From positions 682,001-746,000 of the forward strand of contig DASVQI010000024.1 in the NCBI GenBank assembly GCA_036389255.1: a stretch of 64,000 nucleotides of DNA. Direction: 5' to 3'. The position numbers and the translations under genes are program-made. The first letter of the stretch is position 1, and the number at the start of each line of letters is the position of its first letter. Below, piece after piece: positions 49,124-57,823 of this stretch. The notes below the pieces were generated by a model that was not told the DNA's origin, did no database searches, and worked only from the letters and a program-made list of their open reading frames with translations. Origin of the DNA: JACVRN01 sp036389255 (GTDB taxonomy: Bacteria > Acidobacteriota > Blastocatellia > Pyrinomonadales > Pyrinomonadaceae).

Positions 49124-49386
49124 GAAGTATGTCTCCTTTTCAGCTTTTACGAGAGCAACGCTCTCTTATCAATTTCAGTAAATCTCGTTCACGGTTATCT
49201 TAGATGGCAATGGTCGTGCCAGTACCGCCACATAATCAGGGCTAGCCAGATAAAGCCCGACATTTCAGTAGCTTAGCCCGGCCCCGCGTTTCGCTTCTTT
49301 CATCTCGTTCTGCCCCGGGCTTGAATTTTTGCATTAAAACATTGCAGTAACGTAAGTCATAACAGCACCAAAGAGGAACAATCAGA

Positions 49387-49620
49387 ATGCCTGAACTGAG
49401 AGGGGTACAAGCTACACCTGAGGTCAAAGAGGAATGGGAGCGCGCCTACGAGGTTTTCATGCAAGCCAAGGGCGACCCCTACGACACGAAGAAGGACAGA
49501 ACCGAGCGCATCAATTTCGTCGCGCGCACGTTGAACCTGACGCGCAAGCAAGCCAAGCGCCGCATAAAGAACTACGAGCAATGGCAACGAAACATTAAAA
49601 AAGGTCTGGTCAAACCTTAA
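49387..49620 (+). CDS. Small hypothetical protein
   Basis: A 77-residue basic, soluble, helical protein with a conserved-looking core (RTERINFVARTLNLTRKQAK) that could form a helix-turn-helix-like fold. No signal peptide. The upstream AAAGAGGAA fits a ribosome site. It stands alone between the lmo0937-type gene (divergent) and the BtpA gene, with 264 bp upstream in which I see only a short GAGAGC/GCTCTC hairpin. No function known. Confidence 0.65.
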   Translation: MPELRGVQATPEVKEEWERAYEVFMQAKGDPYDTKKDRTERINFVARTLNLTRKQAKRRIKNYEQWQRNIKKGLVKP

Positions 49621-49836
49621 AGCTGGCGGGACATAACGAACTCCCACCCTTAGTCCCGCGAAAAGCTGCAAAATCAATTATTCTCCGTCGCGTTTATCTA
49701 AGCCGGTCAAGCCGGGAAGCCAAAAGTCTTTCTGCGCCTGCGGCTGCTTTGCGCTGCCCGGAACTCTTTATGCCGCAGCCTCACCGGAAATTTATGATTG
49801 ACATATTTTCTTCTTCAGAGTTTAGTGAAAAGCGGG

Positions 49837-50652
49837 ATGGCTCGAATGCTCTTCGCTCAACAAAAGCCTGTTATAGGTGTGATTCACGTAGGCGCGCTGC
49901 CCGGCACGCCTGCCGGCGGCGAGACTGTAACAGCCATAGTCGAACAGGCTAGGGCCGAGGCGCGCATTTATCTTGAAGGCGGCGTTGATGGATTGATGAT
50001 TGAGAACATGCACGACGTGCCTTATCTGCGCGGGCGCGTAGGGCCTGAGATAGTCTCCGCCATGGCCGTCATAGGCCACGCTGTCAAAGAGGAATGCGCT
50101 CTGCCCACGGGCGTTCAAATTCTGGCCGGAGCAAACCTTGAGGCTATGGCCGTAGCTCATGCTGCGGGGCTCGACCTCATTCGAGCAGAAGGATACGTCT
50201 TCGCGCACATAGCCGACGAGGGCTGGATAGAATCATCCGCCGCAGAGCTTCTACGCTACCGCAAACAGATTGGCGCAGACCGCGTGGAGGTCTGGGCCGA
50301 CGTCAAGAAGAAGCATTCTTCGCACGCCGTAACAACCGACATTACACTGGGCGAGACGGCCGAGGCCGTCGAGTTCATGCGCGGCGGCGCGGTCGTCGTC
50401 ACAGGCAGCGTCACGGGCCGAGCGCCTCGACTGGCTGACGTCGAAGAGGTCAAGTCGCACTGTCGTCTTCCGGTCATCTTGGGCTCCGGCATAGATGCCT
50501 CGAACATATATGAGTTCTACGACGCGGCGGACGGCTTCATCATCGGCTCCTATTTCAAGCAGGACGGGCACTGGGCTAATACTGTTGACCGCGAGCGGGT
50601 CGAGAAGTTGATGAAAGAAGTAGCACGGCTGCGCGGCTCCGCCCGACACTAA
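49837..50652 (+). CDS. BtpA/SgcQ-family protein
   Basis: A TIM-barrel-like protein of about 271 residues in the BtpA family. Seen: VIGVIHVGALPGTPAGG at the N-terminus, GGVDGLMIENMHDVPYLRG, and VILGSGIDASNIYEFYDAAD plus GFIIGSYFKQDGHWANTVD near the C-terminus. BtpA was named for photosystem I stability in cyanobacteria, but the family is widespread in non-phototrophs, where its enzymatic role (possibly a sugar or nucleoside metabolite) is unclear. A frame with a TTG start at 49798 exists; the ATG at 49837 fits family N-termini better. It is followed six bases later by the phospholipase-D type gene. Confidence 0.9.
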   Translation: MARMLFAQQKPVIGVIHVGALPGTPAGGETVTAIVEQARAEARIYLEGGVDGLMIENMHDVPYLRGRVGPEIVSAMAVIGHAVKEECALPTGVQILAGANLEAMAVAHAAGLDLIRAEGYVFAHIADEGWIESSAAELLRYRKQIGADRVEVWADVKKKHSSHAVTTDITLGETAEAVEFMRGGAVVVTGSVTGRAPRLADVEEVKSHCRLPVILGSGIDASNIYEFYDAADGFIIGSYFKQDGHWANTVDRERVEKLMKEVARLRGSARH

Positions 50653-50658
50653 AATCGA

Positions 50659-52098
50659 ATGACAAAAGAGAGTACCGGGACAGAGAAGAAGCGGCCTTCA
50701 TCTAGGCGGCTGCATGGTCTGCTCAAGACGGCCAGACGACGCAAGGCACAGGCTAAAGGCTGGCGTCAAAGGCTTCGCCGCGCGTTCTACGCAAAGTGGC
50801 TGGAGCTGCTTGTCTGGGCGGCTGAGGCGACTTTAAAGAAGTGGCTGGCGGTGCTGGGCGTAGTCCTCATGCTTTGGGCCGCGCTCTTTCTGGTTCAGCA
50901 GGAACAGGGGACGCCTAAGTTCGGGCTGAGCCACGAGGTTGCCATAGAGTCGCCTGAGTTTCTCTCTTCCATCACAGGCGCTACCGGAGCGCCGTTCGTC
51001 TCCGGCAACCGGATTGATACTTTCGTCAACGGCGATAGATTTTATCCGGCCATACTCGAAGCCATAGGCGCGGCAGAGCGCTCCATAAACATAGAGGCGT
51101 ATATCTTCTGGGACGACTCGCTCGGGAACCTCGTCGCGGACGCTCTCATAGCAAAGGCTCGCGCGGGAGTCGGCGTGAGGATTCTGGTTGACGCGGTCGG
51201 CTCAAGGAAGATGAGCAGCAAGATGCAGAAGAAGCTGACCGAAGGTGGATGCCGCGTCGCGCGCTTTCATCCCGTCTGGGTCTTCGCAGTAGACCGCATC
51301 AGCAACCGCACGCACCGGGAGCTAACGGTCGTGGACGGGCGCATAGGCTTTCAGGGAGGCGCGGGCTACGCAGCGCACTGGACTGGCAACGCCCAAAGCC
51401 CTGACCACTGGCGCGACACTGTGGTCAGGATAGAAGGGCCTGCCGTCACTCAGCTTCAGACAGGCTTTGCTCAGAAATGGCTGGAGGCGACGGGCGAGAT
51501 GGTTTCCGGCCCTGACCAGTTCCCGCAGCTAGAGCCTTCGGGCGCTTTGGCGGTTCAGACTATCCTGAGCGAGCCTGAGACAAACTCTAACACGGCGCGC
51601 ATTCTCTACTACCTTTCAATCATCTCCGCGCGCAAGTCCATACTGATAGCCAATCCCTACTTTATCCCTAGCGACGAAGCGATTGATATTCTGGTCGCAG
51701 CCCGGCAACGCGGCGTGATTGTGAAAATCATGGTGCCCGGCATACACAACGACCACGCGCTGCTGGCTCGCAGAAACAGCTCGCGCCTGTGGGGCAGGCT
51801 GCTCGAAGCCGGAGTTGAAATCTACGAGTACAATCAGACGATGATGCACCAGAAGTTCATGGTTTGCGACGGGATTTGGACAACCGTAGGGACAATCAAC
51901 TTCGACTATCTCTCCTTCACATTGAACGACGAGAACAACGTCGCCGTCTATGACAGGGGCTTCGCCGCAGGCTATGAGGAAATCTTCGCTAAAGACCTTG
52001 AGGCGTGCGACCCGATAGAGCTTGAGGAGTGGCAGAATCGCGGCCCGCACGTAAAAGCCACGGAATGGATTGTCTCCATCTTCAAGCGAATGGTCTGA
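50659..52098 (+). CDS. Phospholipase-D superfamily protein, cardiolipin-synthase-like
   Basis: A 479-residue protein with one N-terminal membrane helix (about 70-90, WLAVLGVVLMLWAALFLVQQ) and two PLD domains. The second catalytic motif is canonical, HQKFMVCD (His397, Lys399, Asp404). The first reads HRELTVVD (His219, Glu221, Asp226), with Glu where the HxK lysine is expected. Cardiolipin synthases of this family join two phosphatidylglycerol molecules, or PG and PE, at the inner membrane. The missing Lys in one motif may alter catalysis. It is six bases from the BtpA gene, so the two are co-transcribed. Confidence 0.87.
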   Translation: MTKESTGTEKKRPSSRRLHGLLKTARRRKAQAKGWRQRLRRAFYAKWLELLVWAAEATLKKWLAVLGVVLMLWAALFLVQQEQGTPKFGLSHEVAIESPEFLSSITGATGAPFVSGNRIDTFVNGDRFYPAILEAIGAAERSINIEAYIFWDDSLGNLVADALIAKARAGVGVRILVDAVGSRKMSSKMQKKLTEGGCRVARFHPVWVFAVDRISNRTHRELTVVDGRIGFQGGAGYAAHWTGNAQSPDHWRDTVVRIEGPAVTQLQTGFAQKWLEATGEMVSGPDQFPQLEPSGALAVQTILSEPETNSNTARILYYLSIISARKSILIANPYFIPSDEAIDILVAARQRGVIVKIMVPGIHNDHALLARRNSSRLWGRLLEAGVEIYEYNQTMMHQKFMVCDGIWTTVGTINFDYLSFTLNDENNVAVYDRGFAAGYEEIFAKDLEACDPIELEEWQNRGPHVKATEWIVSIFKRMV

Positions 52099-52109
52099 AA
52101 AAAGAGAAA

Positions 52110-52139
52110 GCGGCAGACCTCCCCGCAGGGGCCTGCCGC
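52110..52139 (+). terminator. Hairpin after the PLD gene
   Basis: GCGGCAG / CTGCCGC with an inner CCCC/GGGG pairing; no clear T-tract, so termination is likely but not certain. Confidence 0.5.
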
Positions 52140-52287
52140 CGCTTCCCTTCTACGCCCACCGAATTGTCGCTCCGTGAAGCTGGGACAATAACCGCCGATT
52201 TATTCTTTAGGGTTGCGGAATTATTGCAATAGAGTGGCAATTAATAAAGCTATTTCTTAAGGAAGCCTTCGTAATTATCTCAATCTT

Positions 52288-53382
52288 CTAGCTGCGCGGC
52301 GCAAAGTAGCCTATGCGAGTCTTTGCGCGAAGCTGCGGGCTGCGAACTTCCACGCGCACGCGCCTGAAGCGACCGTCGCGGGTCTTGTTCTGCGGCGAGT
52401 AGTAGAGGGAATACTGGCTACGCAAATCTTCGGCTACTTCGCGGTAAACGCTGTCCAGGTTGGCAAAGCTTTCGGGCTTGAAGATGCGCCCGCCCGTGAG
52501 TTCGGCCAGCCGCTCAAGGTTCCGCTCGCTCATGTCCAGCACCTTTAGCCCCTCGCGCAAATCTCCTATGCGAAGCTGGTTAAACTGCACGGCGGACGAG
52601 TCGGAAGCCAGCAGCGTATCAAGCTCCCTGCGTTTTTTCGCCCGCTCTATCTCCGTGTTGCTGATTGCGTAGACGCCCGCTCCCGATTGCAGCAGAGCGC
52701 CGAGCGCCATCTCAAGCGAAGCGTAGCCGCGTCGGCTGTCTATGCCGTCCGTGAGGACGACTATGGCGTGGCGGCGCTGGCCCGTTTGAAATTGCTCGCG
52801 CGCGGCCAGCATGAGCGCGTCGTAAAAGCGCGTGAAGACGCCGGGGCTGATGCGCCGCAATGAGCGACGAAGTTGGACGCGGCTCTGCGTCCAGTCCTGA
52901 ATCAGCTCAACGCGGTCGTCAAACTTGACGAGGCTGATGCGGTCTTCCGGCGCAAGACGGTCTGCGAACTCTTCCACGGCGCGGCGGAAATCTTCAAGGT
53001 TTCCGGCCACGCTCGAAGAAGCATCAATCATCAGGACGACATCAACAGGAACCTGCCTCAGGTCAAGGTCTGTCAAAGGCTGCTCGCGCCCGTCCTCGAA
53101 GATGCGAAAGTCTTCCCGTTTAAGTCCCGTCACAAGCCTGCCTGACTGGTCGCGCACGGTGACAGGCAGAAGCACTTCCGTTGTGCTCACGCTGATAGTG
53201 TCGCCCTCGTTCAGCTCCATCTCCTCTATGCGCGGCGTGGGGGTTGGCTTTGGCTTCAAGGGAGGTGGCGGCGGCAGTCCGAAGTTGCTGTCCTGCTGCG
53301 CCAGCGCGTGCGGCAGAAAGAAGAGAAGGCAGAGGATGCCTGTGAGCAGAAACCTTGAACGAAATCGGCGGTAGCCTTTCAT
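52288..53382 (-). CDS. Secreted VWFA-related protein of acidobacterial type
   Basis: A protein of about 364 residues with a signal peptide (FLLTGILCLLFFLPHALAQ), a Pro/Lys-rich linker, and a beta-domain (STTEVLLPVTVRDQSGRLVT and LKREDFRIFEDGREQPLTD) that precedes the VWA domain. The VWA domain has MIDAS DASSS (in LMIDASSSVAG), TRFYD and LTDGIDSR. This combination is the VWFA-related Acidobacterial domain. Such proteins are extremely common in Acidobacteriota and are presumed envelope adhesion or scaffold proteins. The ATG at 53382 is preferred to the GTG at 53421, which overlaps the previous gene. Confidence 0.92.
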   Translation of the reverse strand: MKGYRRFRSRFLLTGILCLLFFLPHALAQQDSNFGLPPPPPLKPKPTPTPRIEEMELNEGDTISVSTTEVLLPVTVRDQSGRLVTGLKREDFRIFEDGREQPLTDLDLRQVPVDVVLMIDASSSVAGNLEDFRRAVEEFADRLAPEDRISLVKFDDRVELIQDWTQSRVQLRRSLRRISPGVFTRFYDALMLAAREQFQTGQRRHAIVVLTDGIDSRRGYASLEMALGALLQSGAGVYAISNTEIERAKKRRELDTLLASDSSAVQFNQLRIGDLREGLKVLDMSERNLERLAELTGGRIFKPESFANLDSVYREVAEDLRSQYSLYYSPQNKTRDGRFRRVRVEVRSPQLRAKTRIGYFAPRS

Positions 53383-53407
53383 ATCAGTACAAGTCTTTCC
53401 CGCTTCC

Positions 53408-54154
53408 TTATTGTGTCGCACGCTTCTCTTGGGGGCCGTCGCTCATGGCAGCCGTCATGGCGGAGATAATCGCTTCGGTCACGCGGCGACGGCGAAGCTC
53501 CTTGAGCTTGTCAGGCGAGAGGTCAAATTCGACCGGCGATTGCTCTATGCGGCGGATAATGGTGCCTTCGGAAAAGCCCGCCTCGACCAGCTCTATGATT
53601 GAGTTGTTCGTGAGCGTGGGCGTTCGCTCCATTCTTGGCGGCTCGGTTGTGCCGCCGGATTCGGCAGGCGGGCGAATGATTTTGACAGTGGCGCTTCCCG
53701 TTGTTTGCGTGTCGTCGCTGTTTCCACCGCGAGAGCCTGTGCTGCGCGAGCGCCCCCTTGAGCCGCCGCTACTGCCGAAGATGTCTGCGGAGTTTCCGTT
53801 GCCGCCGCTACGGTTATCTCCCGTGCGCGAGCCAAGAGAATCTCTGAAGAAGGAGTCGTCGCTCCAGCCTTCGTCAGCGAACGAAGAGTCGTCTGCGGCC
53901 AGCATGGCAAGGATTACCTTTTCGCTGACGCCGTTCTTCTTCAGCTCTATCAGACGGTCGGGCGAGAGGTCGAATTGATGCGGGCGCGAGCGTATGATGC
54001 TGATGACAGTGTTGTCTTTGAACCCTGCGCGCACCAGCTTGATTACGGAAGCGTTCGTCAGAGGCGCTTCCCTTGATTGCTGGGCCAGCCCCGCCTGACA
54101 AAAGAATATAGAGATAGCCAGAGCGGCAAGGATTCTCGTCGTCCGAAACTTCAT
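53408..54154 (-). CDS. Secreted protein with two copies of a short helical repeat
   Basis: A 248-residue secreted protein. The signal peptide (ILAALAISIFFCQAGLA) is followed by a repeat of about 50 residues (LTNASVIKLVRAGFKDNTVI and HQFDLSPDRLIELKKNGVSE), a Gly/Ser/Arg-rich disordered middle (about 100-160), and a second, clearly homologous repeat (LTNNSIIELVEAGFSEGTII and VEFDLSPDKLKELRRRRVTE). I know of no name for this duplicated domain. It lies between the VWFA-related gene and the LysM transglycosylase gene in the pilus-associated run, all on the minus strand. It is probably periplasmic. Confidence 0.75.
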   Translation of the reverse strand: MKFRTTRILAALAISIFFCQAGLAQQSREAPLTNASVIKLVRAGFKDNTVISIIRSRPHQFDLSPDRLIELKKNGVSEKVILAMLAADDSSFADEGWSDDSFFRDSLGSRTGDNRSGGNGNSADIFGSSGGSRGRSRSTGSRGGNSDDTQTTGSATVKIIRPPAESGGTTEPPRMERTPTLTNNSIIELVEAGFSEGTIIRRIEQSPVEFDLSPDKLKELRRRRVTEAIISAMTAAMSDGPQEKRATQ

Positions 54155-54181
54155 AGCGCTTCACCCTTGAGACAGATTCGT

Positions 54182-55441
54182 CTACTTCTGCTGAGCCGGA
54201 GCGGTGCGGGTCATGGCCGTGGCCTGTACTATAGAGTTCGGCTGGCCGTACCGAGCGCCTATGCGGCGAACGTAATCGCGCGTCTCCCTGTAGGGCGGGA
54301 CGTTTCCGCCGTACTTCATCACAGCGCCTTCGCCCGCGTTATAGCTGGCCAGCACGAGGTCTACGCGACCGCCGAACTGCTCCAGCAACTGCTTCAGGTA
54401 GCGCGTCCCGCCCATGATGTTCTGCTGCGGGTCAAAGCTGTTACGCACGCCGAAGCGCGCAGCCGTTCCCGGCATGAGCTGCATAAGGCCCTGCGCTCCC
54501 TTCGGGGAGAGGGCGCGGACATTAAAGCGCGACTCCTGCTCCATGACGCAGAAGATAAGGTAAGGGTCAACGCCCCAGCGCTGCCCACCAGCGCGAATCA
54601 GCTCGTCCAGCTTCGGGTTGCCCGTAGTCCAGCCGCGCTCTATCCAACTACCCGTAGCTGCACGCTCTTCGGAATCAGTGGGCCTCTCATATCCTATACG
54701 CTCAATGCGCGAGCGTTCGAGAAAGATTGAGAGGCCGCCGCGCTTGTACCACGCGCCCGCGTCCGTCTCAGTTACCTCTTCGGCTTCGACACGCGCGCCG
54801 CCGACCAGATAAATCCAGACGGGCTCGCGCTCTCTCTTCGCAGTCTCCACAACTTCAACTACTTTCACTCCCGGCTGCGCGGGCGCAGTCCTTGCGTCCG
54901 CAGTCTCGGCCGTCTTTCTCTCAATCGCAGCCACGCGTTCTCGTGTCACAAGATTGACCAGCCCGCCTTTTCTGTACCAGACGCCGCGCGAATCTTCCCA
55001 TGCGTCGTCAAACTCTACGACGGTTCCGTCGGTAAATCTGAGGCGGTTGGCGTTAAGCTCCTGAACAGCCGTTTCCCTGACGACCGTCGCGGGCGGCGCT
55101 ACTGTTGTCTTCTCCGACGCGGAGCCAAGCGGGACTATCACCTGTTGACCGGCTACGAGCCGCACGTCCGACCTCAGATTGTTGGCGTGCGCCAAATCTT
55201 CTACGGGGACGTTGAAGCGTGCGGAAAGGGCGGCCAGCGTTTCGCCTGCGCGTGCGCGTACGACTATGGGGGAGCGCGCAGCGCCCTGTGTGCGGGAACG
55301 CTGGCCGCGACCGCTTCTTTGGCTAACCGGCGCGGTCGTGGAAGAGCTTTGCGCGCTGGCAGTCGTGCCGCCACCTGCGGCGGCCAGCAGAAGGAGGGCC
55401 AGTAAAACGTAGCTTTGAAGCGGGGTTATCTTTCGGGTCAT
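54182..55441 (-). CDS. LysM-domain lytic transglycosylase (SLT type)
   Basis: A 419-residue secreted enzyme. The signal peptide (SYVLLALLLLAAAGGGTTAS) is followed by a LysM peptidoglycan-binding domain (about 58-105, RARAGETLAALSARFNVPVE), a variable middle with two small SH3-like strands (TVVEFDDAWEDSRGVWYRKG), and a C-terminal SLT domain (about 270-410) with catalytic Glu in FCVMEQESRFNVRALSPKGA followed by QGLMQLMPGTA and LASYNAGEGAV. It cleaves peptidoglycan, forming anhydro-muramyl ends, and probably opens the wall for the Tad pilus. It lies 28 bp upstream of the repeat-protein gene in the same run. Confidence 0.93.
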   Translation of the reverse strand: MTRKITPLQSYVLLALLLLAAAGGGTTASAQSSSTTAPVSQRSGRGQRSRTQGAARSPIVVRARAGETLAALSARFNVPVEDLAHANNLRSDVRLVAGQQVIVPLGSASEKTTVAPPATVVRETAVQELNANRLRFTDGTVVEFDDAWEDSRGVWYRKGGLVNLVTRERVAAIERKTAETADARTAPAQPGVKVVEVVETAKREREPVWIYLVGGARVEAEEVTETDAGAWYKRGGLSIFLERSRIERIGYERPTDSEERAATGSWIERGWTTGNPKLDELIRAGGQRWGVDPYLIFCVMEQESRFNVRALSPKGAQGLMQLMPGTAARFGVRNSFDPQQNIMGGTRYLKQLLEQFGGRVDLVLASYNAGEGAVMKYGGNVPPYRETRDYVRRIGARYGQPNSIVQATAMTRTAPAQQK

Positions 55442-55455
55442 GCTCTTACTCCTCT

Positions 55456-56802
55456 CTAAAGTTGAAGCGGGTCGGTTTTGGATTGGCCGAAGCTGGCCCG
55501 CTCTTCATTGGGAGTAAAGCCGTGCGACGTGCCGAAGTAGTTGCGCCAAGCGATGTCAATCAGCTTGGGCGACAATTCGAGCGGTCTTCCCTCGAACAGG
55601 CAGATGTCCGTGACACGGTTCAGTATGTCGCGCGGCTCGCAAGACTTCATCACGCGATGCTCTATCATGTAGTTGTTCAGCAGGTGGTCAAGGCAGGGCT
55701 GCTCGCAGCGAAGCCCGCGCGCCCCGGCAACCCGACGGAAAATCTCCATGTAGGCGGCAGGCGTAGGCGGCTCGACTCGCGCGCGATACCCCATGCGACG
55801 CAGGAAAGCTTCGTCCACCAAATCCTTCTCTTCCAGGTTGGTCGAGAAGACCACCAACTGCTCGAACGGGACTTCGAGTTTCTTTCCGGTGACGAGCGTC
55901 AGGTAATCCACGCGGCGCTCTAGCGGGACAATCCACCGATTCAGCAGCTCGTGCGGCGCTACCCTCTGGCGACCGAAGTCGTCTATGACGAGCGTGCCGC
56001 CGTTCGACTTCATCTGAAACGGCGCTTCGTAAAAGCGCGTAGACTCAGACCACTTCAAGTCGGTATCGTCCAGCGTCAGCTCGCCGCCGACTATGACAAG
56101 CGGGCGCTCTACCAGCACCCAGCGACGGTCATATTCGGACGGCGTCACCTCTTCGGAAGCGGCTTTGTGACAATGCGAGTCGTAGATGCGAATGACCTGC
56201 CCGTCAAGCTCCACCGCGTAGGGAATCCAGATGGCTCCGGGCAGGGCGGCGTTGATACGCTCGGAAACCGCAGTCTTGCCCGTGCCGGGAATGCCCGTGA
56301 GAAAGAGCGAGCGGCGAGAGTTGATGACGCAGCCGAGGGTTTGCAGTAGAGTCTCCGGCAGCACGAGGTCTTGAAACGCGCTCTTCACAGTCTCAATCGA
56401 AGCGGGACGCGAAGGCACCGCCTGAAGACGCATCATGTGCGTGTAATCGTCCAGCGACACGGGCGCCGGCCCCGTGTAGCCGCAGACATCCTGCACGCGC
56501 TTGAGCCGCTCCCAGCCCTTATCCAGCATGGCGTAGCGCGTCGCGCCCACGCTCGTCTGAAGCCGCACTTCAACCAGCTTCTCCCTGTAGAGCTGCTGCA
56601 ACAGCTCCTCCGTCAGCGTGCGCGGCAGGTGTAGCCTCTCGGCTATGCTGGCAGTCGTAGGGTCAGGAAGATAGCCTACGTGCTTGAGCGCGAGGTCGCA
56701 CAGAAAGCCTTCCGGCACTCCCGCCTCCGAAAGCTCTTCGGGCGGCGGCGGCCCCATGCTCTCAATCTCAGTCCGCGTCAATATGGTCGTATGAGTCATC
56801 AC
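55456..56802 (-). CDS. AAA-family ATPase with winged-helix-like N-terminus
   Basis: A 448-residue ATPase. The N-terminal 110 residues look like a winged-helix or effector domain (LPRTLTEELLQQLYREKLVE). The ATPase core (about 140-400) has Walker A GIPGTGKTA, Walker B GGTLVIDDFG, a sensor-like STN in VVFSTNLEEKDLVDEAFLRR, and conserved Arg residues. This is the MoxR/dynein-like type of AAA protein rather than a pilus motor ATPase. It sits 14 bp upstream of the LysM transglycosylase gene and 31 bp downstream of the TPR gene in the Tad locus, where it may regulate assembly. Substrate unknown. Confidence 0.85.
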   Translation of the reverse strand: MMTHTTILTRTEIESMGPPPPEELSEAGVPEGFLCDLALKHVGYLPDPTTASIAERLHLPRTLTEELLQQLYREKLVEVRLQTSVGATRYAMLDKGWERLKRVQDVCGYTGPAPVSLDDYTHMMRLQAVPSRPASIETVKSAFQDLVLPETLLQTLGCVINSRRSLFLTGIPGTGKTAVSERINAALPGAIWIPYAVELDGQVIRIYDSHCHKAASEEVTPSEYDRRWVLVERPLVIVGGELTLDDTDLKWSESTRFYEAPFQMKSNGGTLVIDDFGRQRVAPHELLNRWIVPLERRVDYLTLVTGKKLEVPFEQLVVFSTNLEEKDLVDEAFLRRMGYRARVEPPTPAAYMEIFRRVAGARGLRCEQPCLDHLLNNYMIEHRVMKSCEPRDILNRVTDICLFEGRPLELSPKLIDIAWRNYFGTSHGFTPNEERASFGQSKTDPLQL

Positions 56803-56833
56803 GATTTACCTATTGATTCGATGAATCAATCTT

Positions 56834-57805
56834 CTAATTTCCCCAGAAGGCGAACGCCGAGTTGCCGTTTCCGGCTAAGGCCACGCGCGCGGCCTGCGCC
56901 TCATTGTCGCGGCCATAGCGTTGATAGAGTTCCGCCAATCGGCGCAGCACAACCGCCGAGTCCGCGTTGATGCGTCGAGCGGCTTCGTACTGCTCTATGG
57001 CTTCGCTGTCGCGGCCCGCGCGCTCAAGCATGGTCGCCGTGTTGACGCGTCCCATGAACTCGCCGCCAGCGCGAGTGAAGCTCTTGAGCGCCTCCTTGTA
57101 TTTGCCCATCCGGCACTGTGCCAGCGCCAGATTGTTAAGGATGCGCCCGTCCGTGGGAGCTAATTTAGCGGCACGCTTCAGGCGGTCAATCGCCGCGCGG
57201 TAGTTGCCGTTCAAATAGAAGGAGTAGCCCAGATTGTTGAGCGTCTGCGCGTCTTCGGGCTCGGCCTTGACGGCTCGCTCATAAGATTCGCGCGCGCGCT
57301 CGTTCATGCCCTTGCGGTCGAAGGCCACGCCCAGCAGGTTGTGCGCCTCGCTTAGAGAAGGCTCTAGCGACGCGGCCTGAGAGAGCGCTGTAATCGCTTC
57401 GTTGATGCGGCCCGCAGCGAGAAGCGTGCGGCCTTCGGCCAGATAGTCGCGTGCGGAGACGCTAGCCGTCTTATTCGGCTTCTCTGTGCGGCTGTCTTCG
57501 ACTCGCGCCACGCCCGAAGACTCGAACCTCTCCACGTCTTTTTCCGTCAGGCGCTCGATGCGGTCGTCCGACTTGCCACGGCCAAAGAGCCTTCCTATAG
57601 CCTTGAAGGGAGTCTTCAAGGCGCTGATGACCGCGTTGCCCTTCTTCTTATCCTTCGTCTTGCCTGCTTCGGCTCCGTTCTGCTCAATGACGTTGGTGTC
57701 CGTGTCGCCTTCGCGCACGTTCGTCATGGCTTCGTTCCAGAGCGCAGAGATGCCGAAGGTCAGCGTGAAAGCCAAAAGGATGGCGATGATGGTACGTTTT
57801 TTCAT
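56834..57805 (-). CDS. TPR protein, TadD-like
   Basis: A 323-residue protein with a signal or membrane segment (IIAILLAFTLTFGISALWNE), a charged linker, and about five tetratricopeptide repeats (about 115-315), among them LSEAHNLLGVAFDRKGMNER and AQTLNNLGYSFYLNGNYRAA. TadD is a TPR lipoprotein of Tad/Flp pilus loci that helps secretin assembly; this protein lacks a lipobox Cys but holds the matching place. It lies 18 bp after TadC. Confidence 0.82.
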   Translation of the reverse strand: MKKRTIIAILLAFTLTFGISALWNEAMTNVREGDTDTNVIEQNGAEAGKTKDKKKGNAVISALKTPFKAIGRLFGRGKSDDRIERLTEKDVERFESSGVARVEDSRTEKPNKTASVSARDYLAEGRTLLAAGRINEAITALSQAASLEPSLSEAHNLLGVAFDRKGMNERARESYERAVKAEPEDAQTLNNLGYSFYLNGNYRAAIDRLKRAAKLAPTDGRILNNLALAQCRMGKYKEALKSFTRAGGEFMGRVNTATMLERAGRDSEAIEQYEAARRINADSAVVLRRLAELYQRYGRDNEAQAARVALAGNGNSAFAFWGN

Positions 57806-57823
57806 GGCTTCGGAAAGACCTCC

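Noticed and set aside
49798..49836. TTG start for the BtpA-family protein
   Set aside because: The extra residues are hydrophobic and not family-like; the ATG at 49837 fits better.
49837..50652. Evidence of photosynthesis from the BtpA gene
   Set aside because: The family is common in non-phototrophs and no photosystem genes are in the window.
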